A stretch of DNA of 19,995 nt from positions 1 to 19,995 of the forward strand of contig NZ_CAJMDQ010000050.1 in the NCBI RefSeq assembly GCF_905212195.1, given 5' to 3'. The notes under the pieces were generated by a model. The model was not told the origin of the DNA, ran no database searches, and was given only the letters and a program-made list of their open reading frames with translations. This document shows, in pieces, positions 6,630 through 13,588 of the stretch; position 1 is the first letter of the stretch; every line of letters begins with the position of its first letter. The stretch comes from an uncultured Anaerotignum sp. (GTDB lineage Bacteria; Bacillota; Clostridia; Lachnospirales; Anaerotignaceae). Both the position numbers and the translations under genes were made by a program.

Positions 6630-6658
6630 TAGGCTTTTACACACAGGCTTTTTGCCTA
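6630..6658 (-). repeat. Repeat element at the lon transcription start
   Basis: Plus strand reads TAGGCTTTT, six bases, then AGGCTTTTTGCCTA. The segment holds a direct repeat AGGCTTTT and an inverted pair TAGGC/GCCTA, and lies just downstream of the lon -10 box, at or after the expected transcript start. It could be an operator or a short 5' UTR hairpin. It does not match the CtsR or HrcA (CIRCE) consensus as I know them. Confidence 0.45.
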
Positions 6659-6666
6659 ATCAAGTT

Positions 6667-6695
6667 ATTATACAACAGAACTGGCTTTCGGTCAA
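6667..6695 (-). promoter_or_regulatory. Sigma-A promoter of lon-ysxC
   Basis: Minus strand: -35 TTGACC (6695-6690), 17-nt spacer, perfect -10 TATAAT (6672-6667). The expected start is near 6660, giving a 5' UTR of about 50 nt. Confidence 0.85.
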
Positions 6696-6761
6696 TTCCT
6701 ACCAACGCACAAGGTTATGTTTTTTTCTGAAAAATATCACTTTTCTTTCACCTTCCATACA

Positions 6762-6790
6762 TTGACAATCCTTTTTATTCCATCTAAAAT
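6762..6790 (+). promoter_or_regulatory. Sigma-A promoter of the DUF554 gene
   Basis: Perfect -35 TTGACA (6762-6767), 17-nt spacer, -10 TAAAAT (6785-6790). It points away from the lon promoter; the two -35 boxes are about 66 bp apart in the 230-bp divergent region 6611-6840, in which I see nothing else besides the lon 5' repeat. Confidence 0.85.
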
Positions 6791-6840
6791 AAAACCAATT
6801 CATTACAAAAGAAAAAATGCATTTAGGGAGGAAAATACAA

Positions 6841-7566
6841 ATGATTGGATTAGGAACACTCATCAACGTCGGCGGCATATTATTGGGCGGCCTTCTGGGC
6901 GCCCTTTTCGGCAAGGCCATCAACGTCAGAATACAGGAAACCATCATGAAAGCCACTGGCCTTTGCGTTATTTTTCTGGGTATCGGCGGCGCCATTGAAA
7001 AAATGATGACGGTCACGGAAACAGGCCTCACCAGCGGCGGCACCATGATGATCATTGGTTCATTTGCCATTGGCTCTCTCATCGGGGAAATATTGAACAT
7101 CGAAAAGCATCTGGAACACTTCGGTGAATGGCTGAAGGAAAAGACCAAAAACGACCGTGACACCAATTTTGTAGACGGCTTTGTGAACACTTCTCTGACA
7201 GTATGTATCGGTGCCATGGCAGTGGTCGGCGCCATTCAGGACGGCATTGCCGGGGATTACTCTATACTGGCGGCAAAAGCAGTCTTAGACCTGATCATCG
7301 TCATCATCATGACCACATCCATGGGGAAGGGCTGTATCTTCTCTGCCATTCCTGTGGCAGTCTTTCAGGGATGCATCACCATACTGTCCCGTTTCATCGA
7401 GCCTTGGATGACAGAACAGGCATTGGCCAACCTGTCCCTCACCGGCTCCATGCTCATTTTCTGTGTGGGCGTCAATCTGATTTGGGAGAAAAAATTCAAA
7501 GTTGCCAATATGCTCCCCACCATCGTCATTGCAGTCATCTGGGCACTGCTTCCCTTCGGGGCATAA
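6841..7566 (+). CDS. DUF554 family membrane protein
   Basis: Protein of 241 residues belonging to the DUF554 (YdfK/YqgA-like) family of polytopic inner-membrane proteins of unknown function. Seen: the start MIGLGTLINVGGILLGGLLGALFG, a GLCVIFLGIGGAIEK segment, the GSFAIGSLIGEIL motif, the long central charged stretch (LEHFGEWLKEKTKNDRDTNFVDGF) and the family's FVNTSLTVCIGAMAVVGAIQDG region, followed by several more hydrophobic helices and a final MLPTIVIAVIWALLPF. ATG at 6841 has a GGGAGGAAA site at proper distance and matches the family start; the ATG at 6817 is upstream of that site and rejected. It is a single gene with promoter at 6762 and terminator at 7577. It sits between lonA and lonB in the opposite direction. 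Confidence 0.93.
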   Translation: MIGLGTLINVGGILLGGLLGALFGKAINVRIQETIMKATGLCVIFLGIGGAIEKMMTVTETGLTSGGTMMIIGSFAIGSLIGEILNIEKHLEHFGEWLKEKTKNDRDTNFVDGFVNTSLTVCIGAMAVVGAIQDGIAGDYSILAAKAVLDLIIVIIMTTSMGKGCIFSAIPVAVFQGCITILSRFIEPWMTEQALANLSLTGSMLIFCVGVNLIWEKKFKVANMLPTIVIAVIWALLPFGA

Positions 7567-7576
7567 CAGAACATAC

Positions 7577-7612
7577 AAAAGGCGTGAAATCCAAGATTTC
7601 ACGCCTTTTTTT
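7577..7612 (+). terminator. Bidirectional intrinsic terminator between the DUF554 gene and lonB
   Basis: An 11-bp perfect stem GGCGTGAAATC/GATTTCACGCC (7581-7591 and 7595-7605) with a 3-nt loop is followed by seven T on the plus strand and flanked by AAAA on the other side. It ends the DUF554 transcript and, less strongly, the converging lonB transcript. Confidence 0.93.
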
Positions 7613-9270
7613 ATGTTTGCAGTCCTTCCGCCGTCAAAATGCCTCTTTGGGGCATGCCTGTCTGCTTTTCTTCTTTCTTGGCAAAGACCATTTCTAAGAG
7701 TTCCTCTATTTCCTCCACGGGAACCACTTCCAGTCCCAGCCGCTCATATCTTCCCTGCCAATTTGCCTTTGGGATATAAGCACGGGTCACGCCGGCTTCT
7801 TCTGCCGCCTGCAATTTCTCCGTGACACCGCCTACAGGCAGTATGTTTCAGGGAAATTTCTCCTGTCAGCGCCACATCTCCCGGCACTGCCGCTCCCGTA
7901 AAAGCGGAATAGGCCGCCAGAAACATAGCTGTCCCCGCCGAAGGGCCATCCACAGGCATACCGCCGGGGAAATTGATATGGACGGCATACTGGCTTCGGT
8001 CAAAGCCGAATCCTTCCAGCACCGTCAGCACATTTTCCGCGGAACTGCGGGCATTGCTTTTTCTTTTGCTGACGCCACGGGGACTGCGGATTTCTTCTTC
8101 CTCCACAATGCCCGTCACCTGCAAATGAGGTGCTGTGCTTTTCTGCACCTTTACTTCCACTGTCAGCACAGCGCCGCCCATGCCGCCTGTAACAGCCAAA
8201 CCGTTTACCACGCCCACACGGGGCACAGCCGACACTTTCTGGCGGGGGTAAGGCTGATAATGGCCTGCTTCCGCCACCCATTCCAAATCCGCGCTGCCGA
8301 CCCAGTTCCGCCCCTTCATTTCCGCCAGAGAGGCTAAGGACTGCACCAGCCGCACCGTATCTCTGCCGCCGCCGGCATAAAGGGCGATTTTCCCACAAAG
8401 TCCGTCTTCGTATTGCAGCCCTACCCGTTCCATGCTGTCCGCTGCAATCTGCTCCACGGCTTCGGGACGCAAGCCATCGAAGAAAATCTCCGTACATCTG
8501 GAACGCAGTGCTGCCGGCAATTCCGAAGGGCTGCGGGTAGTGGCTCCAATAAGCCGAAAATCCGCCGGCAGACCTTTCTGGAAAATTTCGTGGATATAAG
8601 GGGGAATCCGCTTATTTTCCCGACTGTAATAACTGCTCTGGAACTTCGCCACACGGTCTTCCAGTACCTTCAGCAGACGGTTCATCTGGATGGGATGCAA
8701 TTCCCCGATTTCGTCGATAAACAGCACGCCGCCATTGGCTTCACTGACAGCGCCGGGCTGGGGACGGGGAATCCCCATCTGCCCGAATGCTCCTGCTCCC
8801 TGATAAATGGGGTCATGTACGGAGCCAAGCAAGGGGTCTGCAATGCTTCGCTCGTCAAACTGTAATGTGGTAGCATCCACCTCCACAAATTTCGCTTTTT
8901 CGGAAAAAGGGGAATTGCGCCGTCCTTTGGCTTCCTCCAGCACCAGCCTTGCCGCCGCCGTTTTGCCTACGCCGGGCGGGCCGTAAATGATGATATGCTG
9001 GGGATTTGGGCCACAAAGAGCCGCACGAAGGGCACGGATGCCTCGCTCCTGCCCCACAATTTCTCCCAAGGACTTGGGACGGGTCTGCTCCGTCAAGGGT
9101 TCTGTCAGTCCCACCTGCCGCATGGCATCCAGCTTTTCCATCTCCCGTTCATTCTCCTCCATGGAAATGCCATCCCGTCCACCTTTCCGCCGGGAACCGC
9201 TCCGCAGGAAATACCACGCCCCCAAGAGGAAAAACAACATCTGTGCAAAAAATAAAAACCATCCGCTCAC
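7611..9270 (-). pseudogene. lonB: LonB-type ATP-dependent protease, frameshifted before the catalytic lysine
   Basis: Membrane-anchored Lon of the Firmicute LonB type. From a GTG start at 9270 (GGAGG 7 nt upstream) the first frame encodes an N-terminal membrane helix (about 2-22, GWFLFFAQMLFFLLGAWYFL), an AAA+ module with Walker A GPPGVGKT (97-104) and Walker B VLFIDE (182-187), and the protease domain with Ser443 in PVDGPSAG. After GEISLK (AAA at 7848-7846) the reading is out of frame and ends at 7744 with unrelated residues. The correct continuation, ILPVGGVTEKLQAAEEAGV with the catalytic lysine, is in the +1 frame and runs to a TAA at 7611. Against Lon (GEVTIRGRVLAIGG) two residues are missing at the join, which fits a 5-nt deletion. 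In frame one the enzyme lacks its lysine, so it is probably inactive as a protease unless the shift is an assembly error or is bypassed. An ATG at 9324 overlapping the upstream stop is an alternative start. Confidence 0.85.
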
Positions 9271-9320
9271 ATCCACGCCTCCTTTTTCTATAGAGGTAGT
9301 ATGTGCCGAATGGTTTTCTT

Positions 9321-9869
9321 TCATACGCCGGAAATGGTAACACCGTACAGTTCCACATCTTCCACAGGTGCCTCACCTTCGGTGATGGAATACATAAAAT
9401 CGTTTGTGCTGTCCGGCGTATATACATATTCATCATAGTATTCCCAGTTGTTCCCATAAGGATTGCCGTAATGCTCATATGTGTGATACTGCTGATACTG
9501 CACCGCATTGGCGAAAATACCAATGAAAAACAATACCGCACTGATAGACAGGACAATGCCGATGGCTACATAAACAAGGGCTGCCCGTGAGAAATTCCGG
9601 CGGTTCACATTGCCGTTTTTCCCGAATGCCCACAAAAGCAGTACCACCAGATTCACCACTGGAATACACATAATCAGAAACATCAGCAGATAGCCGCCCA
9701 CGCTAATGGGTTCCTTATCCAGATGGGGTTCCTCTTTCTTATGATTTTCTTCATGAGATGCTTTGGGCTGTTCTGCCCCACTCTCTGCTGTGATGGGCTT
9801 GCCGCAGACGGTACAGAACCGATCTTCCTCGCCTACAGAAGCGCCGCAATGGTTACAGAATTTTGACAT
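9321..9869 (-). CDS. Zinc-ribbon membrane protein
   Basis: Protein of 182 residues. The N-terminus is a zinc ribbon with two CxxC knuckles, C5NHC8 and C19TVC22 (FCNHCGA, FCTVCGK), followed by a charged linker rich in Glu, His and Lys (28-55). Two membrane helices are seen at about 58-82 (GGYLLMFLIMCIPVVNLVVLLLW) and 96-121 (RAALVYVAIGIVLSISAVLFFIG). The C-terminal 60 residues are Tyr/Asn-rich, with QYQQYHTYEHY followed by GNPYGNNWEYYDEY. Proteins of this layout are widespread in Firmicutes with no set function. Start at 9869 has GGGGGAG just upstream. It is the first gene of a transcript that continues into lonB; its TGA overlaps an ATG in the lonB frame (ATGA at 9321-9324). Confidence 0.85.
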   Translation of the reverse strand: MSKFCNHCGASVGEEDRFCTVCGKPITAESGAEQPKASHEENHKKEEPHLDKEPISVGGYLLMFLIMCIPVVNLVVLLLWAFGKNGNVNRRNFSRAALVYVAIGIVLSISAVLFFIGIFANAVQYQQYHTYEHYGNPYGNNWEYYDEYVYTPDSTNDFMYSITEGEAPVEDVELYGVTISGV

Positions 9870-9906
9870 ATTTTTCTCCCCCTTTTCCTTTCCTGAATTT
9901 TTTTAT

Positions 9907-9915
9907 AGTATATCA
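9907..9915 (-). promoter_or_regulatory. Extended -10 promoter of the zinc-ribbon/lonB operon
   Basis: Minus strand reads TGATATACT (9915-9907), an extended -10 (TGN plus TATACT). No good -35 is found 17 nt upstream, which is usual for extended -10 promoters. The 184-bp gap 9870-10053 otherwise holds only the bioY control region. Confidence 0.55.
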
Positions 9916-9968
9916 CATTTTACTGTCGCAATCTTTCATTTTTTCTTACAAAACTTTTTTATTTTCAA

Positions 9969-10001
9969 TTGTAAACCATTTTGATTGTAATCAGTTGACT
10001 T
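9969..10001 (+). promoter_or_regulatory. Candidate BirA operator of bioY
   Basis: Left half-site TTGTAAACC (9969-9977), 15-nt spacer, right half-site AGTTGACTT (9993-10001). This follows the BirA repressor pattern of TTGTAAACC-like and GGTTNACAA-like halves about 15 nt apart; the left half is very good and the right is partial. The right half contains the -35 box of the bioY promoter, so biotin-loaded BirA would block transcription. The assignment rests on the match plus the bioY gene next to it. Confidence 0.65.
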
Positions 10002-10023
10002 TTAAAAGTAAAAAGCGTATCCT
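9995..10023 (+). promoter_or_regulatory. Sigma-A promoter of bioY
   Basis: TTGACT (9995-10000), 17-nt spacer, TATCCT (10018-10023). The -35 box lies within the candidate BirA operator. The 5' UTR would be only about 24 nt, ending in AAAAAGGAGG before the ATG. Confidence 0.65.
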
Positions 10024-10053
10024 CCTTATCAGAATAAAAAGGAGGTATCTGCC

Positions 10054-10581
10054 ATGACCAAAACACGCACACTCACCATGACCGCGCTGATGACAGCCGT
10101 CATTTGCATATTCGCGCCCATATCCATTCCCATTCCCATCAGCCCTGTCGCTTTGACGCTGGGCACATTTGCCATGTATCTGACGGCTTACGTGCTGCCG
10201 CCCAGACAAGCGCTGGCTGCCATTGGGCTGTATCTGCTTTTAGGTGCCGCAGGACTGCCTGTATTTTCCGGCTACACAGCGGGACTTTCCCGTTTTGCCG
10301 CTCCCGGAGGTGGGTATCTCATTGGATTTCTGTTCCTGACAGGTATCAGCAGTCTGTTTGTTTCCCGTTTTCCCAAGAATATTCCGGCACAGATGGGCGG
10401 ATTATTTCTGGCAACCATCGTCAATTACATTCTGGGCACCGCATGGATGGCGTATCTGACAAACACCACGTTTTTACAATCCCTGCCCATGGGCGCGCTG
10501 GTGTTCCTGCCCTTGGATATTGTAAAAATCATCATCGCCTGCCTGCTGGGCAACCGCATCCGTGCATATCTTCATATGTAA
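10054..10581 (+). CDS. bioY: Biotin transporter BioY (ECF S-component)
   Basis: Protein of 175 residues, typical for BioY, the membrane substrate-binding component that captures biotin and works with the energy-coupling module EcfAA'T or alone. The sequence is hydrophobic with about six membrane segments and shows family traits: an N-terminal ICIFAPISIPIPISPVALTLGTFA region, GLYLLLGAAGLPVFSGYTAGLSR, the AAPGGGYLIGF motif and the C-terminal LVFLPLDIVKIIIACLLGNRI segment. The ATG at 10054 has AAGGAGG 8 nt upstream. No biotin synthesis genes are in the window, so the cell may depend on uptake, though that cannot be decided here. The BirA-like operator at 9969-10001 supports control by biotin. 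It is a single-gene transcript with a terminator at 10584-10628. Confidence 0.95.
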   Translation: MTKTRTLTMTALMTAVICIFAPISIPIPISPVALTLGTFAMYLTAYVLPPRQALAAIGLYLLLGAAGLPVFSGYTAGLSRFAAPGGGYLIGFLFLTGISSLFVSRFPKNIPAQMGGLFLATIVNYILGTAWMAYLTNTTFLQSLPMGALVFLPLDIVKIIIACLLGNRIRAYLHM

Positions 10582-10583
10582 AT

Positions 10584-10628
10584 AAAAAAAGAGAGAATTC
10601 CGAAACGAAAGGAGTTCTCTCTTTTTTT
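10584..10628 (+). terminator. Bidirectional intrinsic terminator between bioY and mgtE
   Basis: AAAAAAAGAGAGAA (10584-10597) pairs perfectly with TTCTCTCTTTTTTT (10615-10628) around a 17-nt loop. A/T runs on both sides let it stop both the bioY transcript and the converging mgtE transcript; the mgtE stop codon at 10627-10629 overlaps it. Confidence 0.92.
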
Positions 10629-11979
10629 ACAGTACAAGCCACTGCGCCACATTGAAGAAGATTACCAGCGCCACAGCATCCACAACCGTGGTGATGAGTG
10701 GGCCGGCCATGATGGCAGGGTCTAATTTACAAACTTTTGCGCCAATAGGCAAAACACAGCCCATGGCTTTTGCCACAACAACCACAAAGCCCATGCTGAC
10801 AGAAACAGTCAAGTCCACCATAATGTCCGTGGAAGGGCTGAAAATGGTCTGTTTGATGAAGTTCAGTGCCGCCAGAAGGACACCGCAAATCATACCCACC
10901 TGAATTTCTTTCCCCATGACCCGCAGAATATCTCTGGGGCGGATGTCACCCAAGGACATGCCACGAATGATGGTGGCAGAGGTCTGGGAACCGGCATTGC
11001 CGCCGGTACCTGTCAGAACGGGGATGAATGCCGCCAACTGCACCGCCTGACTGAGGATGGCATCATAGCCGGAAATGATGGCACTGCTGAGGGTACCGGA
11101 AATCATCAGTACACACAGCCACACAATACGGTTTCGCGCCAGTTTTGTCACAGGGGTTTTCAGATATTCTTCATCGGAAGGCAGCAACGCCGCCATTTTT
11201 TCCATATCTTCCGTGGTTTCTTCATCGATAACGTCCACGATATCGTCTACGGTGATGATACCCACCAGACGGTTTTCCCCGTCTACAACAGGCAGGGAAA
11301 TGAAGTTATATTTTCGAAAAAGGTTTGCCGCTTCTTCCTGGTCGTCCAAAGTGGAAATGGAGATAACATCTTCCTCCATCAGTTCTTCCACCCGTTTATC
11401 TTCATCGGCGAACAGCAGTGTTCTAAGAGGCAATACCCCTACCAGATGCTTTTTGTCATCGATGACATAACAGGTGTAAATGGTTTCCTTATCCAGACCG
11501 TTTTTGCGGATGATTTCCATGGCGCGCTTTGCTGTCATGGTTTTGGAAAGGTGCACAAACTCTACGGTCATCAAGCTTCCGGCAGAGTTTTCGGGATAAT
11601 GCAGGAAACGGTTGATAAGGGCACGGGTTTCCCTATCGGTGTTCCGCAGGACTTTGCTTACCAGATTGGCAGGGGCTTCCTCCAGAAAGTCGATGGTATC
11701 GTCCAGATACATATTATCTACGATGTTCCGTACTTCCGTATCCGTAATGGATGTGACCAGCATTTCCTGAGTGTCATTATCCAGGAAGGAGAATGCTTCT
11801 GCCGCCATATCCTTAGACAGCAGACGGAAAAGGAACAATTGCTTATCTGCCGGCAGTTCTTCCAAAAATTCTGCCACGTTGGCTGGGTTTTCTTCATTCA
11901 GTTCTTCCCGCAGCAGGATATACTGTCCTTTTTCAATGAGTTCCTGCCACTTTTCCACCGTTTCATTCCATTCTTCCAT
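10627..11979 (-). CDS. mgtE: Magnesium transporter MgtE, second copy of a tandem pair
   Basis: Protein of 450 residues with the complete MgtE layout: cytoplasmic N domain (1 to about 125, ELNEENPANVAEFLEELPADKQ), two CBS domains (about 130-250, ending in NRLVGIITVDDIVDVI), the connecting plug helix (ETTEDMEKMAALLPSDEEYLKTP) and a C-terminal pore of five membrane helices. Channel signatures are present: LTGTGGNAGSQTSATIIRG and the last-helix DPAIMAGPLITTVVDAVAL, including the conserved Asp. MgtE is a Mg2+ channel that closes when cytoplasmic Mg2+ is high. ATG at 11979 has AAGGAGGTG 7 nt upstream; an ATG at 12003 lies before that site and is rejected. It follows its paralogue by 35 bp, so both come from one transcript driven from 13639-13667. 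Gene number within the pair is by transcription order. Confidence 0.95.
   Translation of the reverse strand: MEEWNETVEKWQELIEKGQYILLREELNEENPANVAEFLEELPADKQLFLFRLLSKDMAAEAFSFLDNDTQEMLVTSITDTEVRNIVDNMYLDDTIDFLEEAPANLVSKVLRNTDRETRALINRFLHYPENSAGSLMTVEFVHLSKTMTAKRAMEIIRKNGLDKETIYTCYVIDDKKHLVGVLPLRTLLFADEDKRVEELMEEDVISISTLDDQEEAANLFRKYNFISLPVVDGENRLVGIITVDDIVDVIDEETTEDMEKMAALLPSDEEYLKTPVTKLARNRIVWLCVLMISGTLSSAIISGYDAILSQAVQLAAFIPVLTGTGGNAGSQTSATIIRGMSLGDIRPRDILRVMGKEIQVGMICGVLLAALNFIKQTIFSPSTDIMVDLTVSVSMGFVVVVAKAMGCVLPIGAKVCKLDPAIMAGPLITTVVDAVALVIFFNVAQWLVL
11153..11220. repeat. Near-identical 68-bp block shared by the two mgtE genes (copy in the downstream gene)
   Basis: Matches 12541-12608 with a single mismatch (C versus T in the GCAA[C/T]GCC part). 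It encodes the connecting helix TTEDMEKMAALLPSDEEYLKTP. The DNA identity is higher than in flanking parts of the paralogues. Confidence 0.85.
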
Positions 11980-12014
11980 GTCACACCTCCTTCGGAATAT
12001 CAATTCTCATGTTC

Positions 12015-13367
12015 TTACAGCAGCAATACCGTTGCGATACTGAAATAAATAATCAATGCTACAGCGTCCACCAGTGTAGAAATCAGAGGGCCTGCCATCA
12101 TAGCCGGGTCCACCTTCAAAATCTTTGCCAGAATGGGCAAGGTACAGCCGATGGTCTTAGAAAGCACCACAACGGCCGCCATACTGATGGAAACAGTAAA
12201 GTCTACCAAAAAGCCCGTACTGGGGCTGAAAAATGTCATACGTACCATATTGACTGCCCCCAGAGCAATACCGCAAAGGGCGCCAACCCGGACTTCTTTC
12301 CAGACAACCCGGAGCACGTCTTTCACTTCGATTTCTCCCAGCGCCATACCACGAATGATCATGGTAGAAGCCTGAGAGCCTGCGTTCCCCCCGGTACCTG
12401 TGATGATGGTGATGAAGCTGGAAAGGGCCATGACCGTTGCCAACAGAGATTCATAATGGCTGATAACCAAAGAGCTGAGGGTACCGGATACCATCAGTAC
12501 GCACAGCCACACAATACGGTTTCGTGCCAGCTTCAGCACGGGGGTTTTCAGATATTCTTCATCGGAAGGCAGCAATGCCGCCATTTTTTCCATATCTTCC
12601 GTGGTTTCCTGTTCGATAACGTCCACGATATCGTCCACGGTGATGATGCCTACCAGACGGTTTTCCAAGTCCGTAACAGGCAAGGCCATCCAGTTATATT
12701 TCTTGAAAATCTGTGCAACTTCTTCCTGGTCGTCGGTGGTGTGTACAGATACCACGTCTTCTTCCATCAAGTCCTGCACCAGTTCTTCATCCTTGGCACA
12801 AATCAGCGTCCTAAGAGGGACAACGCCGATAAGTTTTCGCTGACCATCGATGACATAACAGGTATAGATGGTTTCCTTATCCATGCCTGTCCGCTTGATC
12901 TGCTTCATAGCCACATCTACGGTCATACCGCCTCTGAGTTTCACAAACTCGATGGTCATCAAGCTGCCGGCGGAATTTTCCGGGTAGTTCAAAAAGCGGT
13001 TGATGAGGGCGCGGGTTTCCGCGTCGGTATTGCGCAGCACCTTTTTTACCAGATTGGCAGGTGCTTCTTCCAGAAAGTCCACCGTATCGTCCAGGAACAT
13101 TTCGTCTACGATGTTGCGCACTTCTTTATCTGTAATGGAATGAACGATATGTTCCTGGGTGTCACTGTCCATATAGGAAAATACTTCCGCTGCCATGTCC
13201 TTGGTCAGCAGTCGGAAAATGAAAAGCTGTTTTTCCGCAGACAGTTCCTCGAAGTATTCCGCCAAGTCGGCGGCGTTTTCCTCGTTCAATTCCTGTTTTA
13301 ACTGTATATATGCCCCTTTGTCCATGAGTTCATTGAAATGGTCAAAGAGCGTCTGCATTTCCTCCAC
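12015..13367 (-). CDS. mgtE: Magnesium transporter MgtE, first copy of a tandem pair
   Basis: Protein of 450 residues, the same length as its downstream paralogue and clearly similar along the whole length. N domain (LNEENAADLAEYFEELSAEKQ), paired CBS domains ending NRLVGIITVDDIVDVIEQ, plug helix identical to that of the paralogue, and the five-helix pore with ITGTGGNAGSQASTMIIRG and DPAMMAGPLISTLVDAVAL. Start is GTG at 13367 with GAGGTG 7 nt upstream; the ATG three codons later has the wrong spacing. In front of the gene is a leader of about 265 nt with its own strong promoter, a small ORF and a terminator-like hairpin, pointing to regulated expression, probably by Mg2+. Two copies may differ in affinity or gating; the CBS domains are where the sequences differ most visibly. 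Confidence 0.95.
   Translation of the reverse strand: MEEMQTLFDHFNELMDKGAYIQLKQELNEENAADLAEYFEELSAEKQLFIFRLLTKDMAAEVFSYMDSDTQEHIVHSITDKEVRNIVDEMFLDDTVDFLEEAPANLVKKVLRNTDAETRALINRFLNYPENSAGSLMTIEFVKLRGGMTVDVAMKQIKRTGMDKETIYTCYVIDGQRKLIGVVPLRTLICAKDEELVQDLMEEDVVSVHTTDDQEEVAQIFKKYNWMALPVTDLENRLVGIITVDDIVDVIEQETTEDMEKMAALLPSDEEYLKTPVLKLARNRIVWLCVLMVSGTLSSLVISHYESLLATVMALSSFITIITGTGGNAGSQASTMIIRGMALGEIEVKDVLRVVWKEVRVGALCGIALGAVNMVRMTFFSPSTGFLVDFTVSISMAAVVVLSKTIGCTLPILAKILKVDPAMMAGPLISTLVDAVALIIYFSIATVLLL
12541..12608. repeat. Near-identical 68-bp block shared by the two mgtE genes (copy in the upstream gene)
   Basis: Partner of 11153-11220, one mismatch in 68 bp. It encodes the helix joining the CBS domains to the pore, so purifying selection alone could explain the protein identity; the identity at silent sites suggests recent duplication or gene conversion. 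Confidence 0.85.
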
Positions 13368-13387
13368 TGTTTTTCACCTCGTTTTTC

Positions 13388-13412
13388 AGACAATAAAAAA
13401 ACACCATTGTCT
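13388..13412 (-). other. Hairpin that competes with the leader terminator
   Basis: AGACAAT (13388-13394) and ATTGTCT (13406-13412) form a perfect 7-bp stem with an 11-nt loop that includes the U tract. It uses bases of the 3' arm of the terminator hairpin at 13401-13424, so the two structures exclude each other. It ends 7 nt before the mgtE binding site GAGGTG (13380-13375). Confidence 0.45.
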
Positions 13413-13424
13413 TTGCAAAAGTGT
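13395..13424 (-). terminator. Terminator-like hairpin in the mgtE leader (candidate attenuator)
   Basis: On the minus strand ACACT-T-TTG pairs with CAA-T-GGTGT around the loop CAAAGA (eight pairs with one T-T mismatch), followed at once by seven T (13401-13395). It lies between the leader ORF stop (13481) and the mgtE start (13367), so it can only act as an attenuator of the mgtE pair, not as the end of an operon. Stem strength is moderate. Confidence 0.5.
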
Positions 13425-13480
13425 CAGCAGAAAATGTCGTCATACAATTTTCCGAAAAACGCGCACAGAAAAGCAAGCCC

Positions 13481-13588
13481 CTATTTCGCCATAGGAAAAA
13501 AGGAACCAAAAGGATGCGACATTTCCGCTGTGATATTCAAATACCATCGCTCAGGACCCAAAGGGATACTCTCGCTACTGCCGTCCAT
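13481..13588 (-). CDS. Leader ORF of 35 codons upstream of the mgtE pair
   Basis: A small ORF in the mgtE leader that I do not recognise. ATG at 13588 has a near-perfect GGAGGTGA site 8 nt from GGAGG to the start, stronger than that of the mgtE gene itself. The peptide begins MDGSSESIPLGPERWY, has a central NITAEMSHPFG and ends in SFFPMAK before a TAG at 13481. It is mildly acidic at the start and contains four prolines (P9, P12, P26, P32), some next to Glu or His. The frame also stays open upstream to ATG codons at 13606 and 13624, the latter giving a 47-residue version. It has no membrane segment or signal peptide. A role as a translated leader peptide controlling the attenuator at 13395-13424 is inference, suggested by the position, the binding site and the lack of any riboswitch I know. 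Confidence 0.6.
   Translation of the reverse strand: MDGSSESIPLGPERWYLNITAEMSHPFGSFFPMAK

Noticed and set aside
7840..7850. Programmed ribosomal frameshifting in lonB
   Set aside because: No slippery heptamer or stop codon at the shift point, and a simple +1 shift would still leave two conserved residues missing, so a deletion is more likely.
12009..13301. Long plus-strand open frame of about 430 codons opposite mgtE
   Set aside because: It is antisense to a clear mgtE gene, has no ribosome binding site, and is rich in His, Gln and Phe as expected from reading a coding strand backwards.
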